A DNA stretch of 11,397 nt, from positions 1 through 11,397 of the forward strand of contig CAJGCM010000065.1 of NCBI GenBank assembly GCA_904501765.1. The letters are read 5' to 3'. The position numbers were made by a program, and so were the translations under genes. Of this stretch, positions 1 through 6,865 are shown piece by piece; positions within the stretch are counted from its first letter, which is position 1, and each line of letters begins with the position of its first letter. The stretch comes from an uncultured Clostridia bacterium. Lineage in GTDB: Bacteria; Bacillota; Clostridia; Oscillospirales; CAG-272. Below the pieces are notes generated by a model, which was given only the letters and a program-made list of their open reading frames with translations, was not told the DNA's origin and searched no databases.

Positions 1-1452
1 AACTGGATGAATAATATCCTTGACTGGTGCATCTCCCGTCAGCTCTGGTGGGGACACAGAATTCCCGCCTTCTATTGCGACGGGTGCGGTCATATGGAGG
101 TTTCTAAAACCGATATTGACACTTGCCCGAAGTGCGGAGGCAAGGTAAGGCAGGAGGAGGACGTTCTTGATACATGGTTCTCCTCGGCGCTCTGGCCCTT
201 CTCCACTCTCGGCTGGCCCGATAGCACAGAGGACCTCAAGCGTTACTATCCCACCTCAACCCTCGTAACGGGTTATGATATCATAACCTTCTGGGTGTCG
301 AGAATGATATTCTCGGGACTTGAGCATATGGGCGAGAAGCCCTTCTCAACCGTTCTTATACACGGTCTTGTAAGAGATGCAAAGGGCAGGAAAATGTCCA
401 AATCACTTGGCAACGGTATTGACCCCTTGAAGGTAATCGAGGAGTATGGCGCAGATGCGCTCCGCTTCGCACTTGCAACGGGTAATGCCCCCGGAAACGA
501 TATGCGATTCTCCGACGAGAAGATAGAGTCCGCAAGAAACTTTGCGAACAAGCTCTGGAACGCTTCAAGATTCGTTCTTATGAATTTGTCGGATAACGAC
601 GAGGAGCTTCTCTCTCTTCCCGAGGCGAGTGAGCTTGCAATAGAGGATAAATGGGTGCTATCCAAGTTTAATGCTCTTGTAAAGAGCGTTACGGAAAATA
701 TGGAGAACTACGAGGTAGGAGTTGCTCTTGCGGAAATATATTCCTTCACCTGGGATACCTTCTGCGATTGGTATATTGAAATGGCAAAGAGCCGTATATT
801 TATGACAGGCTCCGAGGAAGCAAAGGTAGCTATGCGTGTTCTGGTTTACACTCTCACGGGTATTCTTAAGCTCCTCCATCCCTTCATGCCCTTCATTACC
901 GAGGAAATTTATCAGGCTCTTCCTCACGAGTGCGAGTCTATTATGGTTTCCTCCTATCCTACCTATGATGAGAAGCTCGTCTTCCCTGCAGAGGTTGTTG
1001 ATTTGGAGAGAATTATCGGTTGCATTACCGCTATCCGCGCTCGCAGAGCCGAAATGAATATCGCTCCCTCAAAGAAGGCTAAGCTCTACGTTGTTACCAA
1101 ATATGAGGACAGCTTCAGAAATGCAAGTAAATTCCTTGAAAAACTTGCCTCTGCCTCCGAGGTTATCCTTGCCGATAACTATACCGACGGAGATGCGGTT
1201 TCCATCGCAACCGATGCGGGTAACCTATACATTCCCCTTGCTGAGGTAATAGATTTCGAGAAGGAAAGAATAAGACTTGAAGGGGAAATGAAGAAGAACG
1301 ACGAGGAAATTTTCCGTCTTGAAAAGAAGCTTTCCAACGAGGGCTTCGTAGCCAAAGCTCCTGCCGCAGTCGTAGAAGGCGAGAGGGCGAAGCTTGAAAA
1401 GTATAAGGAAACCAAAAAAGCTCTTACTGAGGCTCTTGCAAAGCTTAAATAA
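1..1452 (+). CDS. valS: Valyl-tRNA synthetase, C-terminal part (5' end outside window)
   Basis: This class I aminoacyl-tRNA synthetase charges tRNA-Val in the cytoplasm. The frame is open from base 1, so the first visible ATG (7) is internal. About 483 residues are visible of a family length near 880; the HIGH motif and most of the editing domain lie off the left edge. What is visible begins with the family signature DWCISRQLWWGHRIP. A four-cysteine zinc-ribbon follows (codons at 76, 85, 124 and 133), as in Thermus-type ValRS, then DVLDTWFSSALWP. The ATP-binding KMSKS motif is at 391-405, within GRKMSKSLGN. Next come the anticodon-binding helical domain and a charged C-terminal coiled coil (from about base 1240) that contacts the tRNA. 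The stop is TAA at 1450-1452. A leucine-rich-repeat gene starts 42 bp downstream and may be co-transcribed. No frameshift or missing key motif is seen. Identification is firm. Confidence 0.97.
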   Translation, partial: NWMNNILDWCISRQLWWGHRIPAFYCDGCGHMEVSKTDIDTCPKCGGKVRQEEDVLDTWFSSALWPFSTLGWPDSTEDLKRYYPTSTLVTGYDIITFWVSRMIFSGLEHMGEKPFSTVLIHGLVRDAKGRKMSKSLGNGIDPLKVIEEYGADALRFALATGNAPGNDMRFSDEKIESARNFANKLWNASRFVLMNLSDNDEELLSLPEASELAIEDKWVLSKFNALVKSVTENMENYEVGVALAEIYSFTWDTFCDWYIEMAKSRIFMTGSEEAKVAMRVLVYTLTGILKLLHPFMPFITEEIYQALPHECESIMVSSYPTYDEKLVFPAEVVDLERIIGCITAIRARRAEMNIAPSKKAKLYVVTKYEDSFRNASKFLEKLASASEVILADNYTDGDAVSIATDAGNLYIPLAEVIDFEKERIRLEGEMKKNDEEIFRLEKKLSNEGFVAKAPAAVVEGERAKLEKYKETKKALTEALAKLK

Positions 1453-1494
1453 GCGGCAAAATCCGACTAAAGCTTTAAAAAACGAGGAATTTTA

Positions 1495-2421
1495 ATGAAA
1501 TTTAAGTTTAATCCCGAGAGGGAAGAGGAAATAAAGGAACAGATACTGAAAAGGGTCGTCTTTTCCGGCAGCTTTGAAGATACGCCTGAAAACCGTATCG
1601 TAAATATCCCCGATGGAATAGAGGAAATTGCGGAAAACGCATTCAGGAATTTTTCCTGCCTTGAGGAAATCAATTTTCCCTCAACGCTTAAGAAGGTTTC
1701 TGCATCTGCCTTTTCGGAGTGTAAGAATCTGCGTGCGGTGAGAATGAATTCGGGACTTTCGGAAATTCTTGACGAGGCGTTTGCTTTTTGCCCCTCTCTT
1801 ACCGAGGCTATTATTCCCGACAGCGTAAAGAGAATAGGCGGCGGCGCCTTCGAGGGCTGCGCCGCTCTCTCAAAGCTGAAGCTACCCGAGGAGTGTGAAA
1901 TGATAGGTGCGGGAGCCTTTGCCTTTTGCTTCAACTTAAAGCACGTAGAGATACCCGACAGCGTTATTCTCGTGGAGTTTAACGCCTTTGCCTCCTGCTT
2001 TTCTCTTGAAGGAGTAAAGCTTTCTTCAAATATGGGGCTTATAGACGAATCAACCTTCGAGGGCTGTCGTTCCTTAGTGTCCGTTGACCTTCCACCGAGG
2101 CTTGTGAAAATAGGAAGAAGAGCCTTTTCGGGCTGCTCCTCTCTTCGTGAGCTGATTTTGCCAATATCTCTGCGTGAGATAGGCTTCGATGCCTTCGCCT
2201 CATGTACCTCGCTCCTCAGATTAGCTATTCCGAAGGACCTCAGGGAGATAGAGGACGAGGACGCCTTTTCGGGCTGTGACAGTTTGACAGAGATAACCTT
2301 TGCGGGTAGCCGCGAGGGGTGGGAGGCGCTTTGTCGGGGAAAGGCCCTCAATATACAAAGGTCTGACCTTACCTATTCGGTACCTAAAATAACCTTTTTG
2401 GATTTGAAAAATGAAATATAA
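1495..2421 (+). CDS. BspA-like leucine-rich-repeat protein, cytoplasmic
   Basis: This 308-residue protein is built almost entirely of tandem repeats of about 23 residues of the LRR_5 (BspA/TpLRR) type. The repeat pattern is I-P-x-S-V-x-x-I-x-x-x-A-F-x-x-C-x-x-L, and about nine to ten copies run from residue 35 to 275. The last copies are slightly irregular, for example an extra acidic residue before AFSGC. Many Clostridia and Bacteroidetes LRR_5 proteins are secreted, but this one has no signal peptide, membrane helix or sorting signal. It opens with a charged segment (KFNPEREEEIKEQI), so an intracellular scaffold or protein-binding role is more likely. The start is the ATG preceded by GAGGAA at 1484-1489. 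It follows valS by 42 bp, and its last 11 bp overlap the HAD gene, suggesting one transcript and coupled translation. The partner is unknown, so the function cannot be named. Confidence 0.85.
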   Translation: MKFKFNPEREEEIKEQILKRVVFSGSFEDTPENRIVNIPDGIEEIAENAFRNFSCLEEINFPSTLKKVSASAFSECKNLRAVRMNSGLSEILDEAFAFCPSLTEAIIPDSVKRIGGGAFEGCAALSKLKLPEECEMIGAGAFAFCFNLKHVEIPDSVILVEFNAFASCFSLEGVKLSSNMGLIDESTFEGCRSLVSVDLPPRLVKIGRRAFSGCSSLRELILPISLREIGFDAFASCTSLLRLAIPKDLREIEDEDAFSGCDSLTEITFAGSREGWEALCRGKALNIQRSDLTYSVPKITFLDLKNEI

Positions 2422-3073
2422 ATGCCTGGTTTTGGACCACGACGATACGGTGGTAAACAGTACCGCTACCATACATTATCCCTGCTTTTTAGAGTATTTA
2501 AAGCTGACACGCCCCGGGGCTGAAGGGAATTATACTCTGGAGAGCTATCTTTCTAAGAATTTTGACCCCGGAGTCGAGCATCTTTTTCTCACGGAGCTTG
2601 GAATGAGCGAGGAGGAGTTCTCCCTGGAGCAGAAATATTGGAGCGAATACGTAAAAAGTCATATTCCCGAGTCCTATGCGGGAATGAAGGAAATAATAGA
2701 GAAATTTAAGTCAAAGGGTGGCATAGTAGCCGTGGCGAGTCACTCATACGTAAAGTATATTGAGCGTGACTACCGTGAAAACGGCTTGCCCCTGCCCGAG
2801 GAGATTTATGGGTGGGATTTGCCAAGAGATAAGCGTAAGCCTTCCCCCTTTGCGCTCCTTGACCTTATGGAGAAATACTCTCTTTTGGGGAAGGATATCC
2901 TCGTTGTTGACGACCTGAAGCCCGGATATGATATGGCAAAGGCGGCGGGTGCCGATTTTGCCGCCGCAGGCTGGGCGTATGACGTTCCGGAGATAGAGGA
3001 GTCAATGAGAAACAGCACTGCGACTTATTTGAAAAGCGTGAAGGAGCTTTACACTCTTCTCTTCGACGAATAA
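2411..3073 (+). CDS. HAD-superfamily hydrolase (phosphatase-like)
   Basis: This 220-residue protein has the four motifs of haloacid dehalogenase-type phosphatases. Motif I is LDHDDT, with nucleophile Asp9 and acid/base Asp11. Motif II is Ser110 in VASHS. Motif III is Lys143 in KRKPSP. Motif IV is the Asp167-Asp168 pair in LVVDDLKPGYDMAKAAG, which binds Mg2+. Residues 15-90 form a helical C1-type cap, as in phosphoglycolate-phosphatase-like and beta-phosphoglucomutase-like members, so a small soluble phosphate ester is the likely substrate. The family does not allow a specific one to be named. The ATG lies inside the end of the LRR gene (11-bp overlap) with only a weak ribosome site upstream, so translation is probably coupled to that gene. 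No terminator hairpin is seen after the stop. All catalytic residues are present. Confidence 0.88.
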   Translation: MKYKCLVLDHDDTVVNSTATIHYPCFLEYLKLTRPGAEGNYTLESYLSKNFDPGVEHLFLTELGMSEEEFSLEQKYWSEYVKSHIPESYAGMKEIIEKFKSKGGIVAVASHSYVKYIERDYRENGLPLPEEIYGWDLPRDKRKPSPFALLDLMEKYSLLGKDILVVDDLKPGYDMAKAAGADFAAAGWAYDVPEIEESMRNSTATYLKSVKELYTLLFDE

Positions 3074-3146
3074 CGAGCAGACGTTTAAGAGAAAAATCGG
3101 CAAGGCTTAGGGAAGGCGGTCTCTACCAAACCACTATACCCGATTA

Positions 3147-3169
3147 TATTACACCTGCCCTATGTAATA
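3147..3169. promoter_or_regulatory. Inverted repeat, candidate operator of the kdu operon
   Basis: Perfect 7-bp arms TATTACA (3147-3153) and TGTAATA (3163-3169) are separated by 9 bp. The repeat is centred about 45 bp upstream of the candidate -35 of the kdu operon. There is no T-run after it, so it does not look like a terminator. Symmetry and position suggest a site for a dimeric regulator, but no family consensus is recognised. Confidence 0.4.
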
Positions 3170-3200
3170 CTATTAAAATTCGCCTTTTTAAAAATTGTTG

Positions 3201-3229
3201 TTGATTTATTTTAAAATATATGTTATCAT
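3201..3229 (+). promoter_or_regulatory. Candidate sigma-A promoter of the kdu operon
   Basis: A -35 TTGATT (3201-3206) and a -10 TATCAT (3224-3229, 5 of 6 to consensus) are separated by 17 bp in an AT-rich stretch. Transcription would start near 3236, leaving a very short leader before the AAAGGAG ribosome site at 3243. An overlapping TTGTTG at 3198 with TGTTAT at 3221 is a weaker alternative. Confidence 0.5.
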
Positions 3230-3242
3230 TTAACTTGGAAAG

Positions 3243-3249
3243 AAAGGAG
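3243..3249 (+). promoter_or_regulatory. Ribosome binding site pointing to a non-standard start codon
   Basis: AAAGGAG is the best Shine-Dalgarno sequence ahead of the frame. Its last G is also the first base of the GTG at 3249, so it cannot serve that start. The codon at normal spacing (8 nt) is ATA at 3258. The GTG could only use the weaker GGAAAG at 3237-3242, with 6 nt spacing. Confidence 0.5.
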
Positions 3250-4895
3250 TGATTACCATAATTAACCTTAAGCTTTTTAACAGCGCAGGAGAGCTTAAAT
3301 TCAAGGCGTACGGCTCCGAGATAGACGTTCGATATAACGGAGAGTATGAGGAGGGTGACAAGTGGCGCATCGAGCTTTGCGACAGTGATTTTATGAAGCT
3401 GGCTCTTGACCCCACTATGGCGGAGTCCATAATTTACGTGCCCGACCGTATTTTTGAATTTAAAATCCCCTTTGGCGCAGAGCGCACCGCTTGTTATGAC
3501 AAGGAGGCGTTTTCGGGCGAGAGCCACAGAGTAAAGGTTTCTGAGCCTGACAATGCTGAAATTTACGCCGAGCGAGTTATTTCTCTTAATTCCCACGACA
3601 GGCGCCACGTAGGAAAATATTTTCCCCACGCAGATGCGAATTTCGTAACACGTGAGTCGCCCTGCTTCTTTGAGAGAAACACCATTGACGGTGTTTGTCA
3701 GAATGAGAATCACGGCAATTATCCCTATCATTCCTGGGGCGGCGGACTCAGGGAGGACCTTGAGCTTTATATCCATTTCGGATGTGAGGTTCTTGTGAAG
3801 GATATAATACTTTATCTGAGAGCCGATTTCCCACACGATACCTATTGGAAGGAAATGGATATAGAATTCTCGGATAAAACCGTAGTACACGCAAACTTTA
3901 TAGGCACCAAAGAGGGTCAGAGGGTAGAATTCCCTGAGAAAAAGACCGAATACGTTAAGCTTACGGGCTTAAAGCAGCAGCGCCTTGAGGACGGATCTTT
4001 GTCCTTTGCGGCTCTGTCACAGATTGAGGTAATAGGTAATTATATTAAAAAGGAGATAGAAGGAATGGAAGTAAGAGACGCATCTAACGCAAAAGACGTG
4101 AAATATTATACAACCGACAGGCTTCGTGAGGAATTCCACATAGCAAACCTGTTCACAAAGGATAACGTAAGAATGGTATACAGCCATACCGACAGAATAA
4201 TTGTCGCAGGTATGATGCCAATAAAGATGGAAATGACTCTTCAGGCAGGCAAGGAGCTTGCAGCTGAATATTTCCTTGAGCGCCGTGAGCTTGGCTGTAT
4301 TAACATAGGCGGCCCCGGTGTTATCACTGTTGACGGTGAGGTTTACGAAATGAATCCCAGAGACGGTATCTACGTAGGTAAGGGACACCGTGACCTTAAG
4401 TTCAAGAGCCTTGACGAAGCAAATCCCGCAAAGTTCTACATAACCTCCTGCCCCGCTCATACCACATACCCCACGGTTAAGATTGATATAACCAAGGCAA
4501 GAAAGGTACCCTGCGGCTCTGTTGAGGATTGCAATAAGAGAGTTATAAATCAGTATATCCACCCCGAGGTAATGAAGTCCTGCCAGCTTGCTATGGGACT
4601 TACTCAGCTTGAGGTTGGCTCTAACTGGAATACAATGCCCTGCCATACACACGACAGACGTATGGAGGTATACCTCTACCTTGATATGGATGCAAACGAT
4701 GCAGTGTTCCATATGATGGGCGAACCCAAGGAAACCCGTCATATCATAATGCACAATGAAGAGGCTGTTATCTCTCCCTCTTGGTCTATTCATTCCGGTG
4801 TTGGAACAAAGAATTATTCCTTCATTTGGGCTATGTGCGGTGAGAACCAGGAATTCACCGATATGGACCATATCGAAACAAGAGAATTAAGATAA
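3249..4895 (+). CDS. Discoidin-like domain joined in frame to KduI
   Basis: A single open frame of 548 codons holds two modules. Residues 1-272 are a beta-rich domain. Its second half (about 138-263) has the look of a galactose-binding/discoidin fold: FFERNTIDGV, HGNYPYHSWGGG, LELYIHFG, then LRADFPHDTYWKEMDIEFSD and the closing strand SQIEVIG. Residues 273-548 are a complete KduI. There is no signal peptide, so the first domain is cytoplasmic and may bind a uronate or oligosaccharide; that role is inferred. No stop codon separates the modules, although KduI has its own ribosome site and ATG at 4065. The start is uncertain: GTG at 3249 is the formal start, but the strong ribosome site favours ATA at 3258. 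It may be a true fusion, or two genes where the first lost its stop codon. Translation could yield both a fusion and free KduI. Confidence 0.75.
   Translation: MITIINLKLFNSAGELKFKAYGSEIDVRYNGEYEEGDKWRIELCDSDFMKLALDPTMAESIIYVPDRIFEFKIPFGAERTACYDKEAFSGESHRVKVSEPDNAEIYAERVISLNSHDRRHVGKYFPHADANFVTRESPCFFERNTIDGVCQNENHGNYPYHSWGGGLREDLELYIHFGCEVLVKDIILYLRADFPHDTYWKEMDIEFSDKTVVHANFIGTKEGQRVEFPEKKTEYVKLTGLKQQRLEDGSLSFAALSQIEVIGNYIKKEIEGMEVRDASNAKDVKYYTTDRLREEFHIANLFTKDNVRMVYSHTDRIIVAGMMPIKMEMTLQAGKELAAEYFLERRELGCINIGGPGVITVDGEVYEMNPRDGIYVGKGHRDLKFKSLDEANPAKFYITSCPAHTTYPTVKIDITKARKVPCGSVEDCNKRVINQYIHPEVMKSCQLAMGLTQLEVGSNWNTMPCHTHDRRMEVYLYLDMDANDAVFHMMGEPKETRHIIMHNEEAVISPSWSIHSGVGTKNYSFIWAMCGENQEFTDMDHIETRELR
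4050..4067 (+). promoter_or_regulatory. Internal ribosome site and ATG for kduI
   Basis: AAGGAG at 4050-4055 is followed by 9 nt and the ATG at 4065-4067. The sequence and spacing are the same as for the downstream dehydrogenase (AAGGAG at 4905, 9 nt, ATG at 4920). Coding sequence rarely preserves this arrangement by chance exactly at a family start point, which argues that KduI is initiated independently here. Confidence 0.7.
4065..4895 (+). CDS. kduI: 5-keto-4-deoxyuronate isomerase (KduI) from its internal start
   Basis: KduI (4-deoxy-L-threo-5-hexosulose-uronate ketol-isomerase) converts the monomer released from pectin or glycosaminoglycan lyase products into 3-deoxy-D-glycero-2,5-hexodiulosonate. 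From this ATG the protein is 276 residues, against about 278 for the E. coli enzyme, and starts with the family-typical MEVRDASNAKDVKYY. The zinc ligands are all present: His194, His196 and Glu201 in CHTHDRRMEVYLY, and His243 in SIHSG. Each sits two positions before the known E. coli residues (196, 198, 203, 245). Cupin-like strands such as RIIVAGMMPIK and LGCINIGGPG are intact. The reading frame continues upstream without a stop into a discoidin-like domain, so a longer fusion is also possible. The dehydrogenase for the next step starts 24 bp downstream. Confidence 0.88.
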   Translation: MEVRDASNAKDVKYYTTDRLREEFHIANLFTKDNVRMVYSHTDRIIVAGMMPIKMEMTLQAGKELAAEYFLERRELGCINIGGPGVITVDGEVYEMNPRDGIYVGKGHRDLKFKSLDEANPAKFYITSCPAHTTYPTVKIDITKARKVPCGSVEDCNKRVINQYIHPEVMKSCQLAMGLTQLEVGSNWNTMPCHTHDRRMEVYLYLDMDANDAVFHMMGEPKETRHIIMHNEEAVISPSWSIHSGVGTKNYSFIWAMCGENQEFTDMDHIETRELR

Positions 4896-4919
4896 TAAAA
4901 ACATAAGGAGAACATAAAA

Positions 4920-5717
4920 ATGGCACAGAATTTTGACCTTACAGGCAAGGTTGCTCTTGTAACAGGCGCAACCTACGGTATCGGATTTGCTATCGCAAAG
5001 GGTCTTGCTGAAGCAGGCGCAACTATTGTTTTCAACGACATTAAGCAGGAGTTTGTTGATAAGGGTTATGCTAATTATGAGGCGGCAGGTATAAAGGCTT
5101 ACGGTTACGTTTGCGACGTTACCGACGAGGATGCGGTTGCAGAGCTTATCGCAAAGATTGAAAATGACGTTGGAACCGTTGATATTCTCGTTAACAACGC
5201 AGGTATTATCAAGAGAATTCCTATGCACGAGATGAAGGCATCTGAATTCAGACAGGTAATCGACGTTGACCTTAATGCGCCCTTCATTATGGCAAAGGCA
5301 GTTCTTCCTGCAATGATGGCGAAGAGAAGCGGAAAGATAATCAACATCTGCTCTATGATGAGTGAGTTCGGTAGAGAAACCGTATCCGCATACGCATCTG
5401 CAAAGGGCGGACTTAAAATGCTTACAAGAAACATAGCATCCGAGTACGGCAGCTATAACATTCAGTGTAACGGTATCGGCCCCGGTTATATTGCAACACC
5501 TCAGACCGCTCCTCTCCGTGAGCGTCAGCCTGACGGCTCGAAGCATCCCTTCGATAGCTTTATTACCGACAGCAAAACTCCCGCAGGCAGATGGGGCGAC
5601 CCCGAGGACCTTGCAGGCCCCGCAGTATTCCTCGCATCCGATGCGTCCAACTTTGTAAACGGACAGATTCTTTATGTAGATGGCGGAATACAGGCATACT
5701 TCGGTAAGCAGCCCTAA
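4920..5717 (+). CDS. kduD: Short-chain dehydrogenase, KduD / gluconate 5-dehydrogenase type
   Basis: This 265-residue classical SDR has a Rossmann cofactor site TGATYGIG (15-22), NNAG (92-95), Asn119, catalytic Ser145 in ICSMMS, and Tyr158 with Lys162 in YASAKGG. The C-terminal substrate region includes GPGYIATPQTAPLRERQ, characteristic of a subgroup often labelled gluconate 5-dehydrogenase in gut bacteria. Directly after kduI, the likely reaction is NAD(H)-dependent reduction of 3-deoxy-D-glycero-2,5-hexodiulosonate to 2-keto-3-deoxygluconate, the KduD step. Sequence alone does not exclude 5-ketogluconate as substrate. The ribosome site is AAGGAG at 4905-4910 with 9 nt to the ATG. It is the last gene of the unit and is followed by palindromic repeats and a terminator. 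The kinase and aldolase for 2-keto-3-deoxygluconate are not in the window. Confidence 0.88.
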   Translation: MAQNFDLTGKVALVTGATYGIGFAIAKGLAEAGATIVFNDIKQEFVDKGYANYEAAGIKAYGYVCDVTDEDAVAELIAKIENDVGTVDILVNNAGIIKRIPMHEMKASEFRQVIDVDLNAPFIMAKAVLPAMMAKRSGKIINICSMMSEFGRETVSAYASAKGGLKMLTRNIASEYGSYNIQCNGIGPGYIATPQTAPLRERQPDGSKHPFDSFITDSKTPAGRWGDPEDLAGPAVFLASDASNFVNGQILYVDGGIQAYFGKQP

Positions 5718-5721
5718 TTCA

Positions 5722-5826
5722 TCGGTGCATTTCGGTAAAAATCGTCGTTTGCTTCCTCTCGACGTAGGTAACTACGCCTTCGGGTCGCAAGCGGCGATTT
5801 TTCCTCAAAATACACCTTCGAATCAA
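5722..5826 (+). repeat. Palindromic intergenic element, copy A
   Basis: This unit of about 105 bp starts TCGGTG and ends CACCTTCGAATCAA. It folds on itself. The outer arms GGTGCATTT and AAATACACC pair with one mismatch. A 16-bp inner stem pairs 5737-5752 (AAAAATCGTCGTTTGC) with 5787-5802 (GCAAGCGGCGATTTTT), using only Watson-Crick and G-U pairs when read as + strand RNA. The apical part holds CGTAG-GTAA-CTACG, a GNRA-type loop (5763-5776), and CC-TTCG-GG (5777-5784). A diverged second copy follows 110 bp downstream. It encodes no convincing protein. Function unknown. Confidence 0.65.
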
Positions 5827-5831
5827 GTTCT

Positions 5832-5935
5832 TCGGTGTACTTTGGTAAAATCAGCGCTTTTCAGCCTCGGAGTAGGTAACTGAACCTTCGCCCGGAAGAA
5901 CGCAGATTTTTTCTCACAATCCACCTTCGAATCAA
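5832..5935 (+). repeat. Palindromic intergenic element, copy B
   Basis: This is a diverged tandem copy of the preceding element, about 104 bp. It shares the start TCGGTG, the central GTAGGTAACT (5872-5881; 5764-5773 in copy A), a CCTTCG block and the end CACCTTCGAATCAA. The inner stem is kept with different bases: 5847-5862 (AAAATCAGCGCTTTTC) pairs with 5895-5910 (GAAGAACGCAGATTTT) at 14 of 16 positions, counting one G-U. The stem is thus preserved while its sequence has changed, which favours a structured RNA or a palindromic mobile element over a decayed gene. Confidence 0.62.
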
Positions 5936-5945
5936 TAAAAGCAAT

Positions 5946-5977
5946 AAAAAATCCTCTGTTTTGCAGAGGATTTTTTT
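5946..5977. terminator. Bidirectional intrinsic terminator
   Basis: The stem TCCTCTG (5952-5958) and CAGAGGA (5964-5970) has a 5-nt loop TTTTG. It is preceded by six A and followed by seven T, so it works on both strands. It sits between the + strand kdu operon and the converging - strand repressor gene and would end both transcripts. Confidence 0.9.
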
Positions 5978-6054
5978 ATACTCATAACTAAATTTTCTGA
6001 AATGTTTGATATAAATAAATTTCTATATTCAGAATTGAAATTTGGCACAGATAA

Positions 6055-6687
6055 TTAAATAATACAGCTCTGGAAAGCAACGGCTTTTCCGATAATGTTT
6101 ATGCATTCCAGCTCTTCCTTAACGTAAACTAAGGGAGCGTAGCGTGGGTTTTCGGGGGAGAGAACAAGCTTTCCCTCCTCGGGATAGTAGTATACCCTCT
6201 TAAGGGTTGCCTCGTCGTTTATTATAACAGCGGCAATCTCGCCGTTGTCAACGGAGCATTGAGCTTTTATAAAGACTAAATCACCATCAAAAATTCTGGC
6301 GCCTGTCATAGAATCACCGTGAGCCTTGAGGCAGAAATCCGCATCGGGAATACCGTCGGCAATAGCGTATCCCTCGTGCTGCTCCTCTGCGTAAATAGGC
6401 TTTCCGCAGGCAATCTCGCCAATAATCGGAATCCTCTTTACAGAAACAGGGGAGATGTTACTGAATGCGAAGGGTGAAACCTCCTCGCCCTCTTCCCAGC
6501 CCATAAGCTCACCGGGAGTTGTGCCCAGCGCCTCAGCCAGGGCAACGATTTTTTTGGGGGGAATATTTGCGATAACGCCGTTTTCATATCTGTGAATAGT
6601 CTGTTTGCTGGTTCCGATAGCCGCCGCCAGCTCGTCAAGAGTAAGCCCCTTGTCCTTCCTCAGCTTCTTAAGCTTCCAAGCCTGCAT
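6055..6687 (-). CDS. LexA/CI-like S24 transcriptional repressor with Xre HTH
   Basis: This 210-residue protein has an N-terminal Cro/CI-type helix-turn-helix (residues 4-62, with core GLTLDELAAAIGTSKQTIHR) and a C-terminal S24 autoproteolysis domain. The scissile bond is Cys94-Gly95 in GEIACGKPIY. The catalytic Ser126 is in HGDSMTG and Lys163 in ATLKRV. The Ser-Lys spacing of 37 equals that of LexA (119 and 156). Known relatives are cleaved when RecA filaments form after DNA damage. The ATG at 6687 is chosen because AAGGAAGG lies 10 nt before it and the family usually starts at this point. An ATG 30 bp upstream (6717) has no ribosome site. It is transcribed divergently from two small genes across a region dense in GTCAC/GTGAC sites, so autoregulation and control of those genes are likely. 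Those sites are unlike the usual Firmicutes LexA box, so this is probably not the housekeeping LexA. Confidence 0.92.
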   Translation of the reverse strand: MQAWKLKKLRKDKGLTLDELAAAIGTSKQTIHRYENGVIANIPPKKIVALAEALGTTPGELMGWEEGEEVSPFAFSNISPVSVKRIPIIGEIACGKPIYAEEQHEGYAIADGIPDADFCLKAHGDSMTGARIFDGDLVFIKAQCSVDNGEIAAVIINDEATLKRVYYYPEEGKLVLSPENPRYAPLVYVKEELECINIIGKAVAFQSCII

Positions 6688-6844
6688 AGTCAAAACACCT
6701 TCCTTTTGAAAATTCATTCTCTGAATTTTTTTGAATTATCTTTAAATCGTTTTACGTTCCTTCTCTTTGCGTATGATAAAACACTTGCCTAACGTCTTTA
6801 TACCGTATAGATTGTATAGCAAATTTTCATTTGAATTTGTATGC

Positions 6845-6861
6845 GTCACCCATTACGTCAC
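6845..6861. promoter_or_regulatory. Candidate S24 operator, two direct half-sites
   Basis: Two GTCAC half-sites lie in the same orientation 12 bp apart (6845-6849 and 6857-6861). The same 17-bp layout recurs, on the opposite strand, at 6995-7011. The second half-site covers the predicted start of the repressor transcript. GTCACTTG at 6857-6864 recurs 22 bp away at 6879-6886. Confidence 0.5.
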
Positions 6862-6865
6862 TTGC

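Noticed and set aside
4017..4871. Long - strand open frame (284 codons) opposite kduI, with similar ones at 3144-3890 and 4887-5546
   Set aside because: They lie antisense to firmly identified genes, are Cys/His/Ile-rich with no recognisable motif and lack ribosome sites. They follow from the codon bias of the + strand genes.
5680..5883. A 67-codon + strand open frame running from the dehydrogenase end into the repeats
   Set aside because: It overlaps the dehydrogenase in another frame, and its content comes from palindromic repeat sequence rather than protein-like composition.
5722..5935. CRISPR array or insertion sequence as explanation for the tandem repeats
   Set aside because: There are only two long diverged copies, with no short identical repeats and spacers and no transposase frame.
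6688..6717. Longer N-terminus of the S24 repressor from the ATG at 6717
   Set aside because: No ribosome site precedes it, while AAGGAAGG precedes the ATG at 6687, where this family normally begins.
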